A stretch of 64,000 bases of DNA from Butyrivibrio sp. (GCF_017433805.1 NZ_JAFRGN010000040.1:96039-160038), one strand, 5' to 3'; positions 36,663 to 45,874 are shown, numbered from the stretch's first letter. Notes: generated from the letters alone by a model not told the origin. Numbers and translations are program-made.

Positions 36663-38774
36663 TCAACCCTCAAATAAAAGATCAGCATAAGTTGGGAATG
36701 GCCAATCTTTTTTATCTACAAGCATCTCAAGAGCATCAGCAGGCTCTCTGAGTGCTGCCATTACAGGTCTAACCTTATCCTTATAGAAGAAAGCAAGTTC
36801 TCTCTGATCTGAAATCTTAGCAGCCTTAGCCTCAAGCTTCTTGAGATCATCAAGAGCCTTCTTCATCTTGCTAAGGTTACTCTGAATTTCCTTAAGCTCA
36901 TCAGTCTGAACTGAAGCATCAACTCCAGCAGCCTTGATAGCATTAACATCGCCAGCAAGTCTTCCAGCATACTTCATAACAGCTGGAATGATCTGCTTGG
37001 ATGCCATATCGATCATAGTAAGAGCTTCAATATTGATAGTCTTGGCATATGACTCGAAAATAATCTCTTTTCTGGACTCAAGCTCTGTCTTGGTATATAC
37101 ACCAAAGCTCTCAAAGAGCTCAATAGCCTTCTTGGTAGTAAGTGTATCAGCAGCTTCAATAGTAGATGCGATGTTAGGAAGTCCACGTCTCTTAGCCTCT
37201 TCTACCCATGCATCTGAATATCCATCGCCGTTGAAAATAATTCTCTGATGATCTGTAAGGTATTCCTTGATCAGATCATGTACTGCCTCATCAAAATTCT
37301 TGGCCTTTTCAAGCTTATCAGCTGCCTCACAGAAAGCCTCAGCAACAATAGTGTTGAGAGTTGTGTTGGAGCTGGCCATAGAATCAGATGAGCCAACCAT
37401 TCTGAACTCGAACTTATTACCTGTGAAAGCAAATGGTGATGTTCTGTTTCTGTCAGTAGCGTCTTTTTCAAACTCAGGAAGTGTAGAAACACCTGTCTTG
37501 AGCTTGCCACCTCTCTTACTGGACTTGGCAACACCTGTCTCAATAAGCTGTCTTACTACATCCTCAAGCTGCTCTCCAAGGAATACAGAAATAATAGCTG
37601 GAGGAGCCTCGTTAGCACCAAGTCTGTGGTCATTACCAACATCTGATGCACTCTGTCTGAGAAGATCTGCGTGAGTATCAACTGCCTTGAGGATACAAGC
37701 CAGTACAAAAAGGAACTGAATATTCTTATTAGGAGTATCACCTGGATCAAGAAGGTTAACTCCGTCATCTGTGCAAAGAGACCAGTTATCATGCTTACCA
37801 GAACCATTTACACCTGCAAATGGCTTCTCGTGAAGAAGACATCTCATGTGGTGATGCTCAGCTACACGCTTCATAGTCTCCATGATGATCTGGTTGTGAT
37901 CTACTGCAATATTGGCTGTCTCATAAACTGGAGCAAGCTCATGTTGTCCAGGAGCAACCTCATTGTGCTGTGTCTTGTCAGGAACGCCGAGCTTCCAGAG
38001 TTCAACATTGAGATCCTTCATGAACTCTCCAACTCTCTCACGGATTACACCAAAGTAGTGATCCTCCATCTCCTGACCCTTAGGTGGCTGAGCACCAAAA
38101 AGTGTTCTGCCAGTGAAGATAAGGTCTTCACGCTTCATGGACTTATCCCAGTCCACAAGGAAATACTCCTGCTCAGGACCAACAGATACGTTGACCCTTG
38201 TAGCTGTAGTATTGCCAAAAAGTCTTACGATTCTAAGAGCCTCTCTGTTAATAGCCTCCATGGAACGAAGAAGCGGAGTCTTCTTATCAAGAGCCTCTAC
38301 TGTATATGAACAGAAAGCTGTAGGAATGCAAAGTGTCACACCTGCGCCAGATTCCTTGAGGAAAGCTGGTGAAGTAATATCCCAGGTTGTATAACCTCTT
38401 GCCTCGAATGTGGCACGAAGTCCTCCTGAAGGGAACGAAGAAGCATCAGGCTCACCCTTAATGAGCTCCTTGCCCGAAAATGATGTGATCATTCGTCCGT
38501 CCTTGTCAGCGCTGCCAACAAATGAGTCATGCTTCTCAGCAGTAATACCTGTAAGTGGCTGGAACCAATGAGTATAGTGAGTAGCACCGTGTTCTACAGC
38601 CCACTCCTTCATCGCATTAGCTACTACATCAGCTGATTCCTTGGACAACTCTCCGCCATGCTCTGTAACATTTACAACTTCCTTGTAAACATTCTTAGGC
38701 AGACGCTCTCTCATCTTGGCAAGTGTAAAGACATTCTGTCCGAATATCTCTTCAACATTTACATTGTTCCCCAT
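36663..38774 (-). CDS. glnN: Type III glutamine synthetase
   Basis: This approximately 703-residue GSIII makes glutamine from glutamate, ammonia and ATP. Length (about 700) and motifs mark type III rather than type I: MRERLPKNVYKEV near the N-terminus, SFPSGGLRATFEARGYT, PEQEYFLVD, GVNGSGKHDNWSL and the long C-terminal helical part. It lacks the adenylylation context of type I. Two in-frame Mets (four codons apart) are possible starts; the second has slightly better spacing to AAAGGA. It is monocistronic, with its own promoter. Butyrivibrio-type organisms commonly use GSIII as a main ammonia-assimilation enzyme. Confidence 0.97.
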   Translation of the reverse strand: MGNNVNVEEIFGQNVFTLAKMRERLPKNVYKEVVNVTEHGGELSKESADVVANAMKEWAVEHGATHYTHWFQPLTGITAEKHDSFVGSADKDGRMITSFSGKELIKGEPDASSFPSGGLRATFEARGYTTWDITSPAFLKESGAGVTLCIPTAFCSYTVEALDKKTPLLRSMEAINREALRIVRLFGNTTATRVNVSVGPEQEYFLVDWDKSMKREDLIFTGRTLFGAQPPKGQEMEDHYFGVIRERVGEFMKDLNVELWKLGVPDKTQHNEVAPGQHELAPVYETANIAVDHNQIIMETMKRVAEHHHMRCLLHEKPFAGVNGSGKHDNWSLCTDDGVNLLDPGDTPNKNIQFLFVLACILKAVDTHADLLRQSASDVGNDHRLGANEAPPAIISVFLGEQLEDVVRQLIETGVAKSSKRGGKLKTGVSTLPEFEKDATDRNRTSPFAFTGNKFEFRMVGSSDSMASSNTTLNTIVAEAFCEAADKLEKAKNFDEAVHDLIKEYLTDHQRIIFNGDGYSDAWVEEAKRRGLPNIASTIEAADTLTTKKAIELFESFGVYTKTELESRKEIIFESYAKTINIEALTMIDMASKQIIPAVMKYAGRLAGDVNAIKAAGVDASVQTDELKEIQSNLSKMKKALDDLKKLEAKAAKISDQRELAFFYKDKVRPVMAALREPADALEMLVDKKDWPFPTYADLLFEG

Positions 38775-38831
38775 GTAATTCCACATTCCTTTCGCACGAT
38801 TTATTAGATTAAAAGCTAAAAAAACAATTTC

Positions 38832-38859
38832 ATATTACAACAAGATAGAAAAAACTCAA
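38832..38859 (-). promoter_or_regulatory. Candidate promoter of glnN
   Basis: On the minus strand TTGAGT (38854-38859), a 16-base spacer and TAATAT (38832-38837) lie about 58 bases before the start codon. The match is moderate. No obvious nitrogen-control operator was found. Confidence 0.35.
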
Positions 38860-38879
38860 ATACTTTTTTATCGTAAAAA

Positions 38880-40145
38880 TCACATGCAACAATCAGGAAC
38901 GTCATCCTCTAAAGGAGCTTCCTTGGATTTTACGCGGAGAATATCATACTTTTCAGGTGTCTCTGACAACTTGACAAAAAGAGTCTGCTTGGAATGAGGA
39001 CATGATTCTACAGGAGTTCCATCCTCTGCAAACATAGCCTCAACCTTAACATTAACGTCTGTTCCATCAGGCTTCATGATCTCTATATCATCACCCACAG
39101 AGAACTTGTTTCTCTGCTCAAACTTAGCATAGCCTCTGTCATCTATTTCGCTGACAATACCCAAATAAATGTACTCATTTACATATGTATTATTGTCATA
39201 GATCTGAGCCTCATCACTAGGCTTACCAAAGTAGAAGCCTGTAGTGAACTGTCTATAAGTACACTTTGAAATCTGATCAAGATACCAAGGCATATTCTCT
39301 CTGTATTTTTCCTCAGATTCAAAGAAGTCATCAATAGCTTTTCTATAGGTTCTTGCAACTGTAGCAACATAGAGCGCAGTCTTCATTCTGCCCTCGATCT
39401 TGCAGCTGTCAATCCTTGCATCTACCATCTCTGGAATATGCTCGATCATGCACAGATCCTTGGAGTTAAAGATATATGTTCCTCTCTCATTCTCATATAC
39501 AGGAAGATATTCTCCAGGTCTTTTCTCTTCTACTACAGAGTACTTCCATCTGCATGGATGAGTACACGCTCCCTTATTGGCATCTCTGCCTGTAAAGTAA
39601 TTGGAAAGAAGGCATCTTCCAGAATAAGAGATACACATAGCGCCATGAATAAAGCATTCCATTTCAAGGTCCTCAGGAATCCTTGAAGTAATCTCTTTAA
39701 TCTCGCGAAGTGACAATTCTCTTGCAGCAACTACTCTCTTAGCTCCAAGATCATGCCAGAAATTATAAGTCTCGTAGTTAGTGTTATTAGCCTGTGTAGA
39801 TACATGGATATCAATTTCAGGACAGATTTTTCTGGCCTTCATGAAAATACCCGGATCAGCAATGATAAGGGCATCAGGCTTGAGCTCTTTGAGTTCATGA
39901 AGGTATTTATCCACACCATCAAGGTCATAGTTGTGAGCCAGGATGTTAACTGTTACATGCACTTTAACTCCATGAGCATGCGCAAACTCGATACCTTCCT
40001 TCATTTCTTCGGGGCTAAAGTTCTTGGCCTTGGCACGAAGTCCAAAGGCGTCTCCACCGATATATACTGCGTCTGCGCCAAAAATAACAGCTGTTTTCAA
40101 AACTTCCAAACTGCTTGCTGGAATTAATAATTCTGGTTTTCTCAT
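38880..40145 (-). CDS. trhP: Peptidase U32-family tRNA hydroxylation protein (TrhP/YrrO-like)
   Basis: This 421-residue protein of the U32 family is not expected to be a peptidase. YrrO-type members help hydroxylate U34 of tRNA, using prephenate. It starts RKPELLIPASSLEVLKTA and shows GADAVYIGGDAFGLRAKA, HGAMCISYSGRCLLSNYFTGR and CTHPCRW, where the cysteines could bind an iron-sulfur cluster. The start favoured here has GGAGA 6 bases upstream; an ATG four codons earlier is also possible. The trmR-like gene is upstream on the same strand, as in Bacillus yrrM-yrrN-yrrO, but YrrN is missing here. Confidence 0.9.
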   Translation of the reverse strand: MRKPELLIPASSLEVLKTAVIFGADAVYIGGDAFGLRAKAKNFSPEEMKEGIEFAHAHGVKVHVTVNILAHNYDLDGVDKYLHELKELKPDALIIADPGIFMKARKICPEIDIHVSTQANNTNYETYNFWHDLGAKRVVAARELSLREIKEITSRIPEDLEMECFIHGAMCISYSGRCLLSNYFTGRDANKGACTHPCRWKYSVVEEKRPGEYLPVYENERGTYIFNSKDLCMIEHIPEMVDARIDSCKIEGRMKTALYVATVARTYRKAIDDFFESEEKYRENMPWYLDQISKCTYRQFTTGFYFGKPSDEAQIYDNNTYVNEYIYLGIVSEIDDRGYAKFEQRNKFSVGDDIEIMKPDGTDVNVKVEAMFAEDGTPVESCPHSKQTLFVKLSETPEKYDILRVKSKEAPLEDDVPDCCM

Positions 40146-40194
40146 TGATTTCTCCATACTTCTAAAACAAATTAATACATCATTTAACTATATA

Positions 40195-40836
40195 TCAAAG
40201 CCTTACTGAGAGCGTCATTCCATCTCCGACAGTCAGAATAACTGTATTCAAAGCATCATTGTGCTTAAGCTCATATAGATATTCTCTCATTCTTGCGTGA
40301 ATAGTCCTATCTCTTCTGGTAACAGCAAATCTAGACTCTATTACATCTCCATCCTGAAGAACATTATCCGAGACTAATAATCCACCTTTATTAAGAATCC
40401 TAAGACAATCAGGCAGGAAATTTATGTACTGCCCTTTTGCTGCATCCATAAAAATAAAATCATACCCTGGGGATAGCGTTTTGAGAATTTCTGTCGCATC
40501 ACCTTCCAAGAGTGTGATTTTATGATTAGTGTCGTACTGTATAAAGTTCTGTTTTGCTACAGGAATACGCTTTTCAAATTTCTCTATGGTCGTAATCTTT
40601 GTATCATCGCTACTATATTCTGCCATCAGAAGTGCAGAAAAACCAACAGCACAGCCAACCTCAAGAATGTTCTTGGGATTAGACTGAGCCATAAGAAACT
40701 TCAAAAGTGCCTGTGTATCCTTACGAATAATGGGAACGTCTCCGTCCTTGGCTTTCTTTTCCAATTCATCAAGATAAGGCGCATTGCCCGGATCCAGTGA
40801 ATTAATAAAAGCCGTCATTCTGTCCTGTTCAACCAC
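40195..40836 (-). CDS. trmR: O-methyltransferase, TrmR/YrrM-like (tRNA 5-hydroxyuridine methyltransferase)
   Basis: This 213-residue class I SAM enzyme is of the COMT-like family. VPIIRKD precedes the SAM motif ILEVGCAVGFSALLMAEY; FIFMDAAKG and LVSDNVL are the metal/catalytic loops. Next to trhP it most likely methylates 5-hydroxyuridine at tRNA position 34 to 5-methoxyuridine. The start is the least certain point: a GTG with GAGGAA 7 bases upstream gives a 9-residue lead like Bacillus YrrM; an ATG six codons later is the alternative. The GTG form overlaps the preceding gene by 8 bases. Confidence 0.85.
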   Translation of the reverse strand: MVEQDRMTAFINSLDPGNAPYLDELEKKAKDGDVPIIRKDTQALLKFLMAQSNPKNILEVGCAVGFSALLMAEYSSDDTKITTIEKFEKRIPVAKQNFIQYDTNHKITLLEGDATEILKTLSPGYDFIFMDAAKGQYINFLPDCLRILNKGGLLVSDNVLQDGDVIESRFAVTRRDRTIHARMREYLYELKHNDALNTVILTVGDGMTLSVRL

Positions 40837-41290
40837 CGTTTGTTTCCTCTTGAGCCTCAGTTTCGGCGCCCTCTGTCTCTTCAGAAGACTCCTCACTTGC
40901 CTGGCTACTTACTTCTGTTGTTCCGATAGAGCCTGCAGCCATTATCTGGAGCATCTCCTCCGGAGTCATGGCAGTGCTCAGTTCATATGTGCCAGGAGTT
41001 TCAAGTCCATGATAATCTGAAAACTTCTCCTGGAGCTTAAATAAGTTTTTGTCTGTAATAAGTCCTACGCTTGCAAGCTTATCTGCTATTGTACTTGCAG
41101 AGTCGCCTTCTGAAATAGTCACAGTCACAGCTCTGCCTGTTCCGGAAGAAACAGGAACCTGATTAAAAATGTGATATCCATACTCGTAGGCCATCTTGGA
41201 ATATCTGCTGATCAGCATAACAACAATAATAACAAATGCAATTTTAACCGCTGCGTCAAGCAGACCAAGAACGAATTTTCTAACACTCAT
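40829..41290 (-). CDS. MltG-like LysM-subdomain protein without the transglycosylase domain
   Basis: This 153-residue protein has one N-terminal membrane helix (about 10-30), then a module like the LysM-like part of MltG: VTISEGDSASTIADKLASVGLI, FKLQEKF and PGTYELSTAMTPEEMLQIM. A Ser/Glu-rich tail follows and the protein ends where the YceG catalytic domain with its Glu would begin. It occupies the mltG (yrrL) slot next to yrrM/yrrO-like genes. No frameshift remnant is visible downstream. Function may be binding or regulation of wall glycan without cleavage. Confidence 0.8.
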   Translation of the reverse strand: MSVRKFVLGLLDAAVKIAFVIIVVMLISRYSKMAYEYGYHIFNQVPVSSGTGRAVTVTISEGDSASTIADKLASVGLITDKNLFKLQEKFSDYHGLETPGTYELSTAMTPEEMLQIMAAGSIGTTEVSSQASEESSEETEGAETEAQEETNGG

Positions 41291-41317
41291 TGGTCTCTCC
41301 CAGACCTAGCCAGTCTA

Positions 41318-42997
41318 TCAATAGTTAGTATCCATAATGATAGGCATGATCATAGGTCTTCTCTTTGTCTTTTTCCAAATATAATCACTAAGGGCATCCT
41401 TAACAATGCTCTTGAGCTTACCCCAATCTGTAATACCCTTATCCAGTGCCTCTGTAACATCATCAAGAACAAGGTCAGTAGCATCATCAATCAGCTTGTC
41501 TGACTCTCTTACATATACAAAGCCTCTGGAAACTATACTTGGTCCGGATACGAGCTGTCCGCTCTCCTTATCGATTCCAAATACAACTATTACAATACCA
41601 TCTTCAGCCAAATGTTGTCTATCTCTCAGTACAACATTACCAACGTCGCCAACGCCAAGTCCGTCTACAAGAATCGCTCCTACAGGAACCTTACCCTTAA
41701 CCTTGGCACTCTCTTCATCCATCTCGAGAACCTCTCCGGAATGAAGAATAAAGATATTCTCCTTGGGTATTCCGAGGTCTCTTGCAATATTAGCCTGAGC
41801 AATGAGATGTCTGTACTCACCATGGACAGGAATAGAATACTTAGGCTTAACAAGAGTATAAATAAGCTTGATATCCTCCTGGCATGCATGTCCTGATACA
41901 TGTACATCCTGGAAAATAACATCAGCGCCCTTCATCTGAAGCTCGTTGATGATGTTAGTAACAGCCTTCTCATTACCTGGAATAGGATGAGACGAGAAAA
42001 TAACAGTGTCTCCAGCACCAATAGAAAGCTTTCTGTGCTGTCCGTTAGCCATTCTGCTAAGAGCAGCCATACTCTCTCCCTGGCTTCCTGTTGTAATGAT
42101 AACCGTCTTGTTCTCAGGATAATCCTTGAGATGTTCAATATCTATAAGCGTATTATCAGGAATCTGAATACACTCAAGTTTCTGAGCAATATCAATAATG
42201 CTGACCATGCTACGGCCTTCTACCACAACCTTACGGCCACATTTATGAGCAGTATTGATGATCTGCTGAACTCTGTCAACATTGGACGCAAAGGTAGCTA
42301 CTATGATTCGATTGTTCTCGTGCTCATCAAAAAGAGATGCAAGAGCTCTTCCTACAGTCTTCTCAGAAGCTGTAAATCCTGGTCTCTCTGCATTTGTTGA
42401 ATCACACATAAGTGCCAGAACACCTTTTTTACCAATCTCAGCAAATCTCTGAAGATCGATCGGATCTCCATAAACAGGAGTGTAGTCAACCTTGAAGTCT
42501 CCAGTGTGTACAACGATACCAGCAGGTGAATAGATTGCCAGCGCTGCAGCATCAACAATAGAGTGGTTTGTTCTGATAAACTCAACTCTGAACTGTCCAA
42601 GATTGATGGACTGCCCAAATTTAACCACTTTTCTTCTGGTTGTCTTAAGAAGATTATGTTCCTCAAGCTTGTGCTCGATGATACCCATAGTCAGTCTTGT
42701 GGCGTAAATAGGAATGTTCAGCTCATGAAGGACATAGGGAAGCGCACCGATGTGATCCTCGTGTCCATGAGTGATAACAAAACCCTTAACCTTATCAATA
42801 TTCTCCTGTAAGTAGGTGATATCAGGGATTACAAGGTCAATTCCCAACATGTCGTCGTCAGGAAAAGACAAACCGCAGTCCACCACAATAATACTGTCCT
42901 CATATCTGAAGGCAGTGATGTTCATTCCAATCTGCTCAAGGCCACCTAAAGGGATGACCTGCAGCTTGGACTCATTTTCAATTTTCTTTTTACTCAA
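41318..42997 (-). CDS. rnj: Ribonuclease J
   Basis: This 559-residue metallo-beta-lactamase/beta-CASP nuclease has 5'-3' exonuclease and endonuclease activity in mRNA decay and rRNA maturation. HGHEDH at 77-82 is the zinc motif, followed by GDFKVDYTP, MCDSTNAERPGFT, and in the beta-CASP part TTGSQGE and SGHA. The C-terminal domain is present. The start is well placed at the lysine-rich MSKKKIENESK. It lies 27 bases upstream of the MltG-like gene. Confidence 0.96.
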   Translation of the reverse strand: MSKKKIENESKLQVIPLGGLEQIGMNITAFRYEDSIIVVDCGLSFPDDDMLGIDLVIPDITYLQENIDKVKGFVITHGHEDHIGALPYVLHELNIPIYATRLTMGIIEHKLEEHNLLKTTRRKVVKFGQSINLGQFRVEFIRTNHSIVDAAALAIYSPAGIVVHTGDFKVDYTPVYGDPIDLQRFAEIGKKGVLALMCDSTNAERPGFTASEKTVGRALASLFDEHENNRIIVATFASNVDRVQQIINTAHKCGRKVVVEGRSMVSIIDIAQKLECIQIPDNTLIDIEHLKDYPENKTVIITTGSQGESMAALSRMANGQHRKLSIGAGDTVIFSSHPIPGNEKAVTNIINELQMKGADVIFQDVHVSGHACQEDIKLIYTLVKPKYSIPVHGEYRHLIAQANIARDLGIPKENIFILHSGEVLEMDEESAKVKGKVPVGAILVDGLGVGDVGNVVLRDRQHLAEDGIVIVVFGIDKESGQLVSGPSIVSRGFVYVRESDKLIDDATDLVLDDVTEALDKGITDWGKLKSIVKDALSDYIWKKTKRRPMIMPIIMDTNY

Positions 42998-43057
42998 ATT
43001 TATTCCTCCATAAATAATAGGCGGAGATGTAGAACAGGATATTAACCAAAGTCCCCG

Positions 43058-43321
43058 TTAAATATCCAGATCTATATCATCCTCAGCAAGGAGCTTGCGA
43101 AATACACCTGCAACTGCCTCAAGTTCCAGGTCATCGTCTACGATCGCATAAAGCGCCTGCTCATCTTTAATATCGGAGTCGTCGCGCAGAATAAGCGCTT
43201 CTCCGTCACCATCTTCCTCATCTGTGACAAGAAGGTAAGTCTTGGCACCAATAACAGTCTGTTCCAAACAATAAAATTCTACTGGCTCTTCGCCATCTGG
43301 ACTAAAAATAATCTTTTCCAA
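43058..43321 (-). CDS. DUF1292 family protein
   Basis: This 87-residue acidic cytoplasmic protein has the DUF1292 pattern: an opening strand MEKIIFSPDGEEPVEFYCLEQT, the central YLLVTDEEDGDGEALILR and an acidic end. The family is usually near ruvX and ireB in Firmicutes, which is the case here. Its function is unknown. The start is a TTG with GGAGA about 6 bases upstream. Confidence 0.9.
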   Translation of the reverse strand: MEKIIFSPDGEEPVEFYCLEQTVIGAKTYLLVTDEEDGDGEALILRDDSDIKDEQALYAIVDDDLELEAVAGVFRKLLAEDDIDLDI

Positions 43322-43360
43322 AATATTCTCCGTTCATATAAATCTGTCAGCAATCACAGA

Positions 43361-43792
43361 TTATTTACCCTTGTCCTCAGCATTATCCAGATAATCCTGA
43401 AGTATGATCTGCGCTGCTATCATATCTACGTATTCTTTTCTGTCTCGTCCCTTAATACCGGCCTCATCCATAATCTCGTCAGCTTCTACCGTTGTGAGAC
43501 GTTCATCCCACATAATAACAGGTATACCTGTTCTTCTCTCGATCTTGTCCTTGAATTCCAGGCATAACTGTGAGCGCTCAGAGGGAGTCTGGTCCATATT
43601 GAGTGGAAGCCCCAGAACAATCTTGGTAACCCCATACTCAACAATAAGCTCCTCAATGCGCGCTAAAGTTCTTCGTAATTTATTTTCCTCTTTTCTACGG
43701 ATAATCTCTCGCCCCTGAGCTGTCAATAAAAGCTCATCACTAATAGCGACTCCAACTGTCTTGGAACCGTAGTCAAGACCCATAATACGCAT
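43361..43792 (-). CDS. ruvX: RuvX/YqgF putative Holliday-junction resolvase
   Basis: This 143-residue RNase H-like protein has the opening MRIMGLDYGSKTVGVAISD, the strand KIVLGLPLNMDQ and the catalytic-region motif WDERLTTVEAD with a terminal DMIAAQIILQDYL helix. YqgF proteins are linked to 16S rRNA 5'-end processing and possible Holliday-junction cutting. The start follows the ireB stop by one base and has AGGAAG, so the two are coupled. Confidence 0.95.
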   Translation of the reverse strand: MRIMGLDYGSKTVGVAISDELLLTAQGREIIRRKEENKLRRTLARIEELIVEYGVTKIVLGLPLNMDQTPSERSQLCLEFKDKIERRTGIPVIMWDERLTTVEADEIMDEAGIKGRDRKEYVDMIAAQIILQDYLDNAEDKGK

Positions 43793-43793
43793 A

Positions 43794-44069
43794 TTACTTC
43801 CTAGCCCAATCGTTGCTCTTGATGTACTCTGTGAGCATCTCCTCTACGAGCTCATCACGCTCAACCTTCATGATAAGGCTTCTTGCTCCCTGATGGCTTG
43901 TGATATATGTAGGATCTCCAGACATAATATATCCAACAATCTGGTTAACCGGATTATATCCCTTCTCTAAAAGAGCATCATAAACTACAGAGAGAACCTT
44001 CTTAACACCAGTTTCTGGTTCAACCTCAACCTTAAAATATTGGGTATTTCCTAAATCCTGATCTGCCAT
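43794..44069 (-). CDS. ireB: IreB-family regulatory phosphoprotein
   Basis: The 91-residue protein matches the IreB/YrzL (DUF965) family nearly throughout: [10 protein letters not shown] near the start, [20 protein letters not shown] and [16 protein letters not shown]. In Enterococcus, IreB is phosphorylated by a PASTA kinase on N-terminal threonines; here the N-terminus holds only T9 (GNTQYF). Typical neighbours ruvX and DUF1292 follow downstream. A kinase/phosphatase pair exists about 17 kb away in the window, but lacks PASTA repeats. Confidence 0.95.
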   Translation of the reverse strand: MADQDLGNTQYFKVEVEPETGVKKVLSVVYDALLEKGYNPVNQIVGYIMSGDPTYITSHQGARSLIMKVERDELVEEMLTEYIKSNDWARK

Positions 44070-44164
44070 ATCTATTCTCCATTCGTTATTTATTTTGAGA
44101 GAGTAAACTCATCTGCTCTCTTAACATCCAATTGCATATACACATTAATTCTACACTAACAAAT

Positions 44165-45529
44165 TTAAATAAGCAACGTATCCGAATTGATGAAGCCGCG
44201 AATAGCCTCTGTTGTGAGGTTTCCGGAAACTGCACTCTCAAATCTCTCACTTCCTTCGAGAACAGCAACTCTGACATATCTGTCAGTATGTCCGATCATA
44301 TATCGCTTTCCTTTTATTTCCTCGCAGTCTTCCCAGAGAACGCCTACTTTTTCTCCGATAAAAGAGTTTCTGTAGATCTCAGACTGTTCTTTGGTAAGCT
44401 TAAGAAGCACTTCACTTCTGGCAGTTTTCTCTCTGTCTGTAAGCTGCTCCTTCATGCCTGCTGCCACTGTTCCCTTTCTAGGGGAATATTTGAACACGTG
44501 CATCTCGTAGAAGTTGATCTTCTCTACAAAGGCTCTGCACTCCTCGAATTCTTCCTCTGTTTCTCCAGGGAATCCAACGATAACATCAGTTGTTATAGCC
44601 GGTCTGTCAAAGGCTTCTCTAAGAAGTCTTACACCCTCCTCAAACTCTGCAGCTGTATAATGTCTGTTCATTCTCTTGAGGACAGAATCACAGCCACTCT
44701 GAAGTGACAGATGGAAATGTGGACAAAGCTTATCTATTGCAGCAAGTCTCTTGGTATTCTCAGGTGTAACAAGCCTTGGTTCAATGGATCCAAGTCTTAT
44801 TCTCTCAATTCCGGATATATCAGCAATCTTTTCAACAAGATCTACCAGCATTGGCTGTCCCTTATCAACTCCATAGGAGCCAATATGGATACCAGTCAGA
44901 ACAACCTCTTTACACCCCTTCTGAACAAGTCCCTTGATCTCAGCAAGAACGTCCTCCATCTCTCTGCTGCGGACTCTTCCTCTAGCGTAAGGAATAACGC
45001 AGTAAGAGCAGAACTGATTACAGCCATCCTGAATCTTGATATATGCCCTTGTGTGTTCAGGCATCTCAGACAGCTGCATCTCCTCGTATTCATTGGTGTG
45101 GTTGATATCTATGATAGAAGTTCCGCCAATAGTCTTGTCATCATACTCTCCTCTGGCTTCCAGGAAAGTGTTCAATATTTCAACAATTTCCGCCTTCTTG
45201 TTATTACCTACAGCAAGGTCAACACATTCATCCTTCTTGACTCCGTCGATACCAGTCTCAACATAACATCCGACAGCTACTACGATAGAATCAGGATTCT
45301 CTTTCTTGGCTTTGTGAAGCATCTGGCGAGATTTCCTGTCCGCAATATTTGTTACAGTGCAAGTATTGATGATATAGATGTCTGCCTTATCGGTAAACTG
45401 AACAATCTCACAGCCAGCTTCCCTAAGTCTTATGGACATTACATCCATCTCATAGCTATTAACTTTGCAGCCAAGGTTGTGTAGTGCAACCCTCATTCCG
45501 TTAACGTTATTTGGTGTATTGTTTAACAT
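44165..45529 (-). CDS. mtaB: tRNA (t6A37) methylthiotransferase MtaB
   Basis: This 454-residue radical-SAM enzyme turns t6A37 into ms2t6A37 in tRNAs reading ANN codons. N-terminal cluster cysteines are at C21, C57 and C88, the radical-SAM CxxxCxxC at C170/C174/C177 (CNQFCSYC), and the C-terminal TRAM domain is in YRNSFIGEKVGVLWE. In Bacillus, mtaB follows rsmE in the dnaK operon; here it stands apart, with desulfurase and thiI between. Met1 has a weak ribosome site; Met12 is the alternative start. Confidence 0.95.
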   Translation of the reverse strand: MLNNTPNNVNGMRVALHNLGCKVNSYEMDVMSIRLREAGCEIVQFTDKADIYIINTCTVTNIADRKSRQMLHKAKKENPDSIVVAVGCYVETGIDGVKKDECVDLAVGNNKKAEIVEILNTFLEARGEYDDKTIGGTSIIDINHTNEYEEMQLSEMPEHTRAYIKIQDGCNQFCSYCVIPYARGRVRSREMEDVLAEIKGLVQKGCKEVVLTGIHIGSYGVDKGQPMLVDLVEKIADISGIERIRLGSIEPRLVTPENTKRLAAIDKLCPHFHLSLQSGCDSVLKRMNRHYTAAEFEEGVRLLREAFDRPAITTDVIVGFPGETEEEFEECRAFVEKINFYEMHVFKYSPRKGTVAAGMKEQLTDREKTARSEVLLKLTKEQSEIYRNSFIGEKVGVLWEDCEEIKGKRYMIGHTDRYVRVAVLEGSERFESAVSGNLTTEAIRGFINSDTLLI

Positions 45530-45586
45530 TTTACCTAATCTCTCGTAATTTTATATAAAACTCATTTTCTTTTGGGTCTTAAGTCA

Positions 45587-45615
45587 TTGACTTTTATCTT
45601 TTCTACGTATACTAT
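45587..45615 (+). promoter_or_regulatory. Promoter of the HPr-like gene
   Basis: TTGACT (45587-45592) and TACTAT (45610-45615) are separated by exactly 17 bases, about 29 bases upstream of the start codon. It lies in the short divergent region to mtaB. Confidence 0.75.
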
Positions 45616-45643
45616 AAATGTAAAAGAAGGAGGTATTTGCTCA

Positions 45644-45874
45644 ATGAAGACCGTTAAAATTTCTTTAAATTCTATCGATAAGGTTAAATCTTTTGTAAAC
45701 GATATTACGAAGTTCGATTACGATTTCGATCTCGTTTCAGGAAGATACGTTATCGACGCTAAGTCTATTATGGGTATTTTCTCATTGGATCTTTCTAAGC
45801 CAATCGATCTCAATATCCATGCAGAAGACGGAGCAGATGAGGTTCTTGAGATTCTCAAGCCTTATATGATCTAA
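45644..45874 (+). CDS. Small HPr-like protein lacking the phosphorylatable His
   Basis: This 76-residue protein aligns with the HPr fold. It keeps a segment like the serine region of HPr (DAKSIMGIFSLDLSKPIDL, near 38-56) and the end helix (ADEVLEILKPYM). Where HPr has GLHARPA with the catalytic His there is only SLNSIDKVKSFVNDI, so it cannot carry PTS phosphate. This resembles Crh-like regulatory paralogues. AGGAGGT lies 9 bases before the ATG. It is divergent from mtaB and monocistronic. A true HPr is encoded elsewhere in the window. Confidence 0.85.
   Translation: MKTVKISLNSIDKVKSFVNDITKFDYDFDLVSGRYVIDAKSIMGIFSLDLSKPIDLNIHAEDGADEVLEILKPYMI

Noticed and set aside
37671-38309. 212-codon plus-strand frame inside glnN
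   Set aside because: Antisense to conserved GSIII motifs, with no family resemblance.
44711-45484. 257-codon plus-strand frame inside mtaB
   Set aside because: Antisense to the radical-SAM cluster region; composition is that of a shadow frame.
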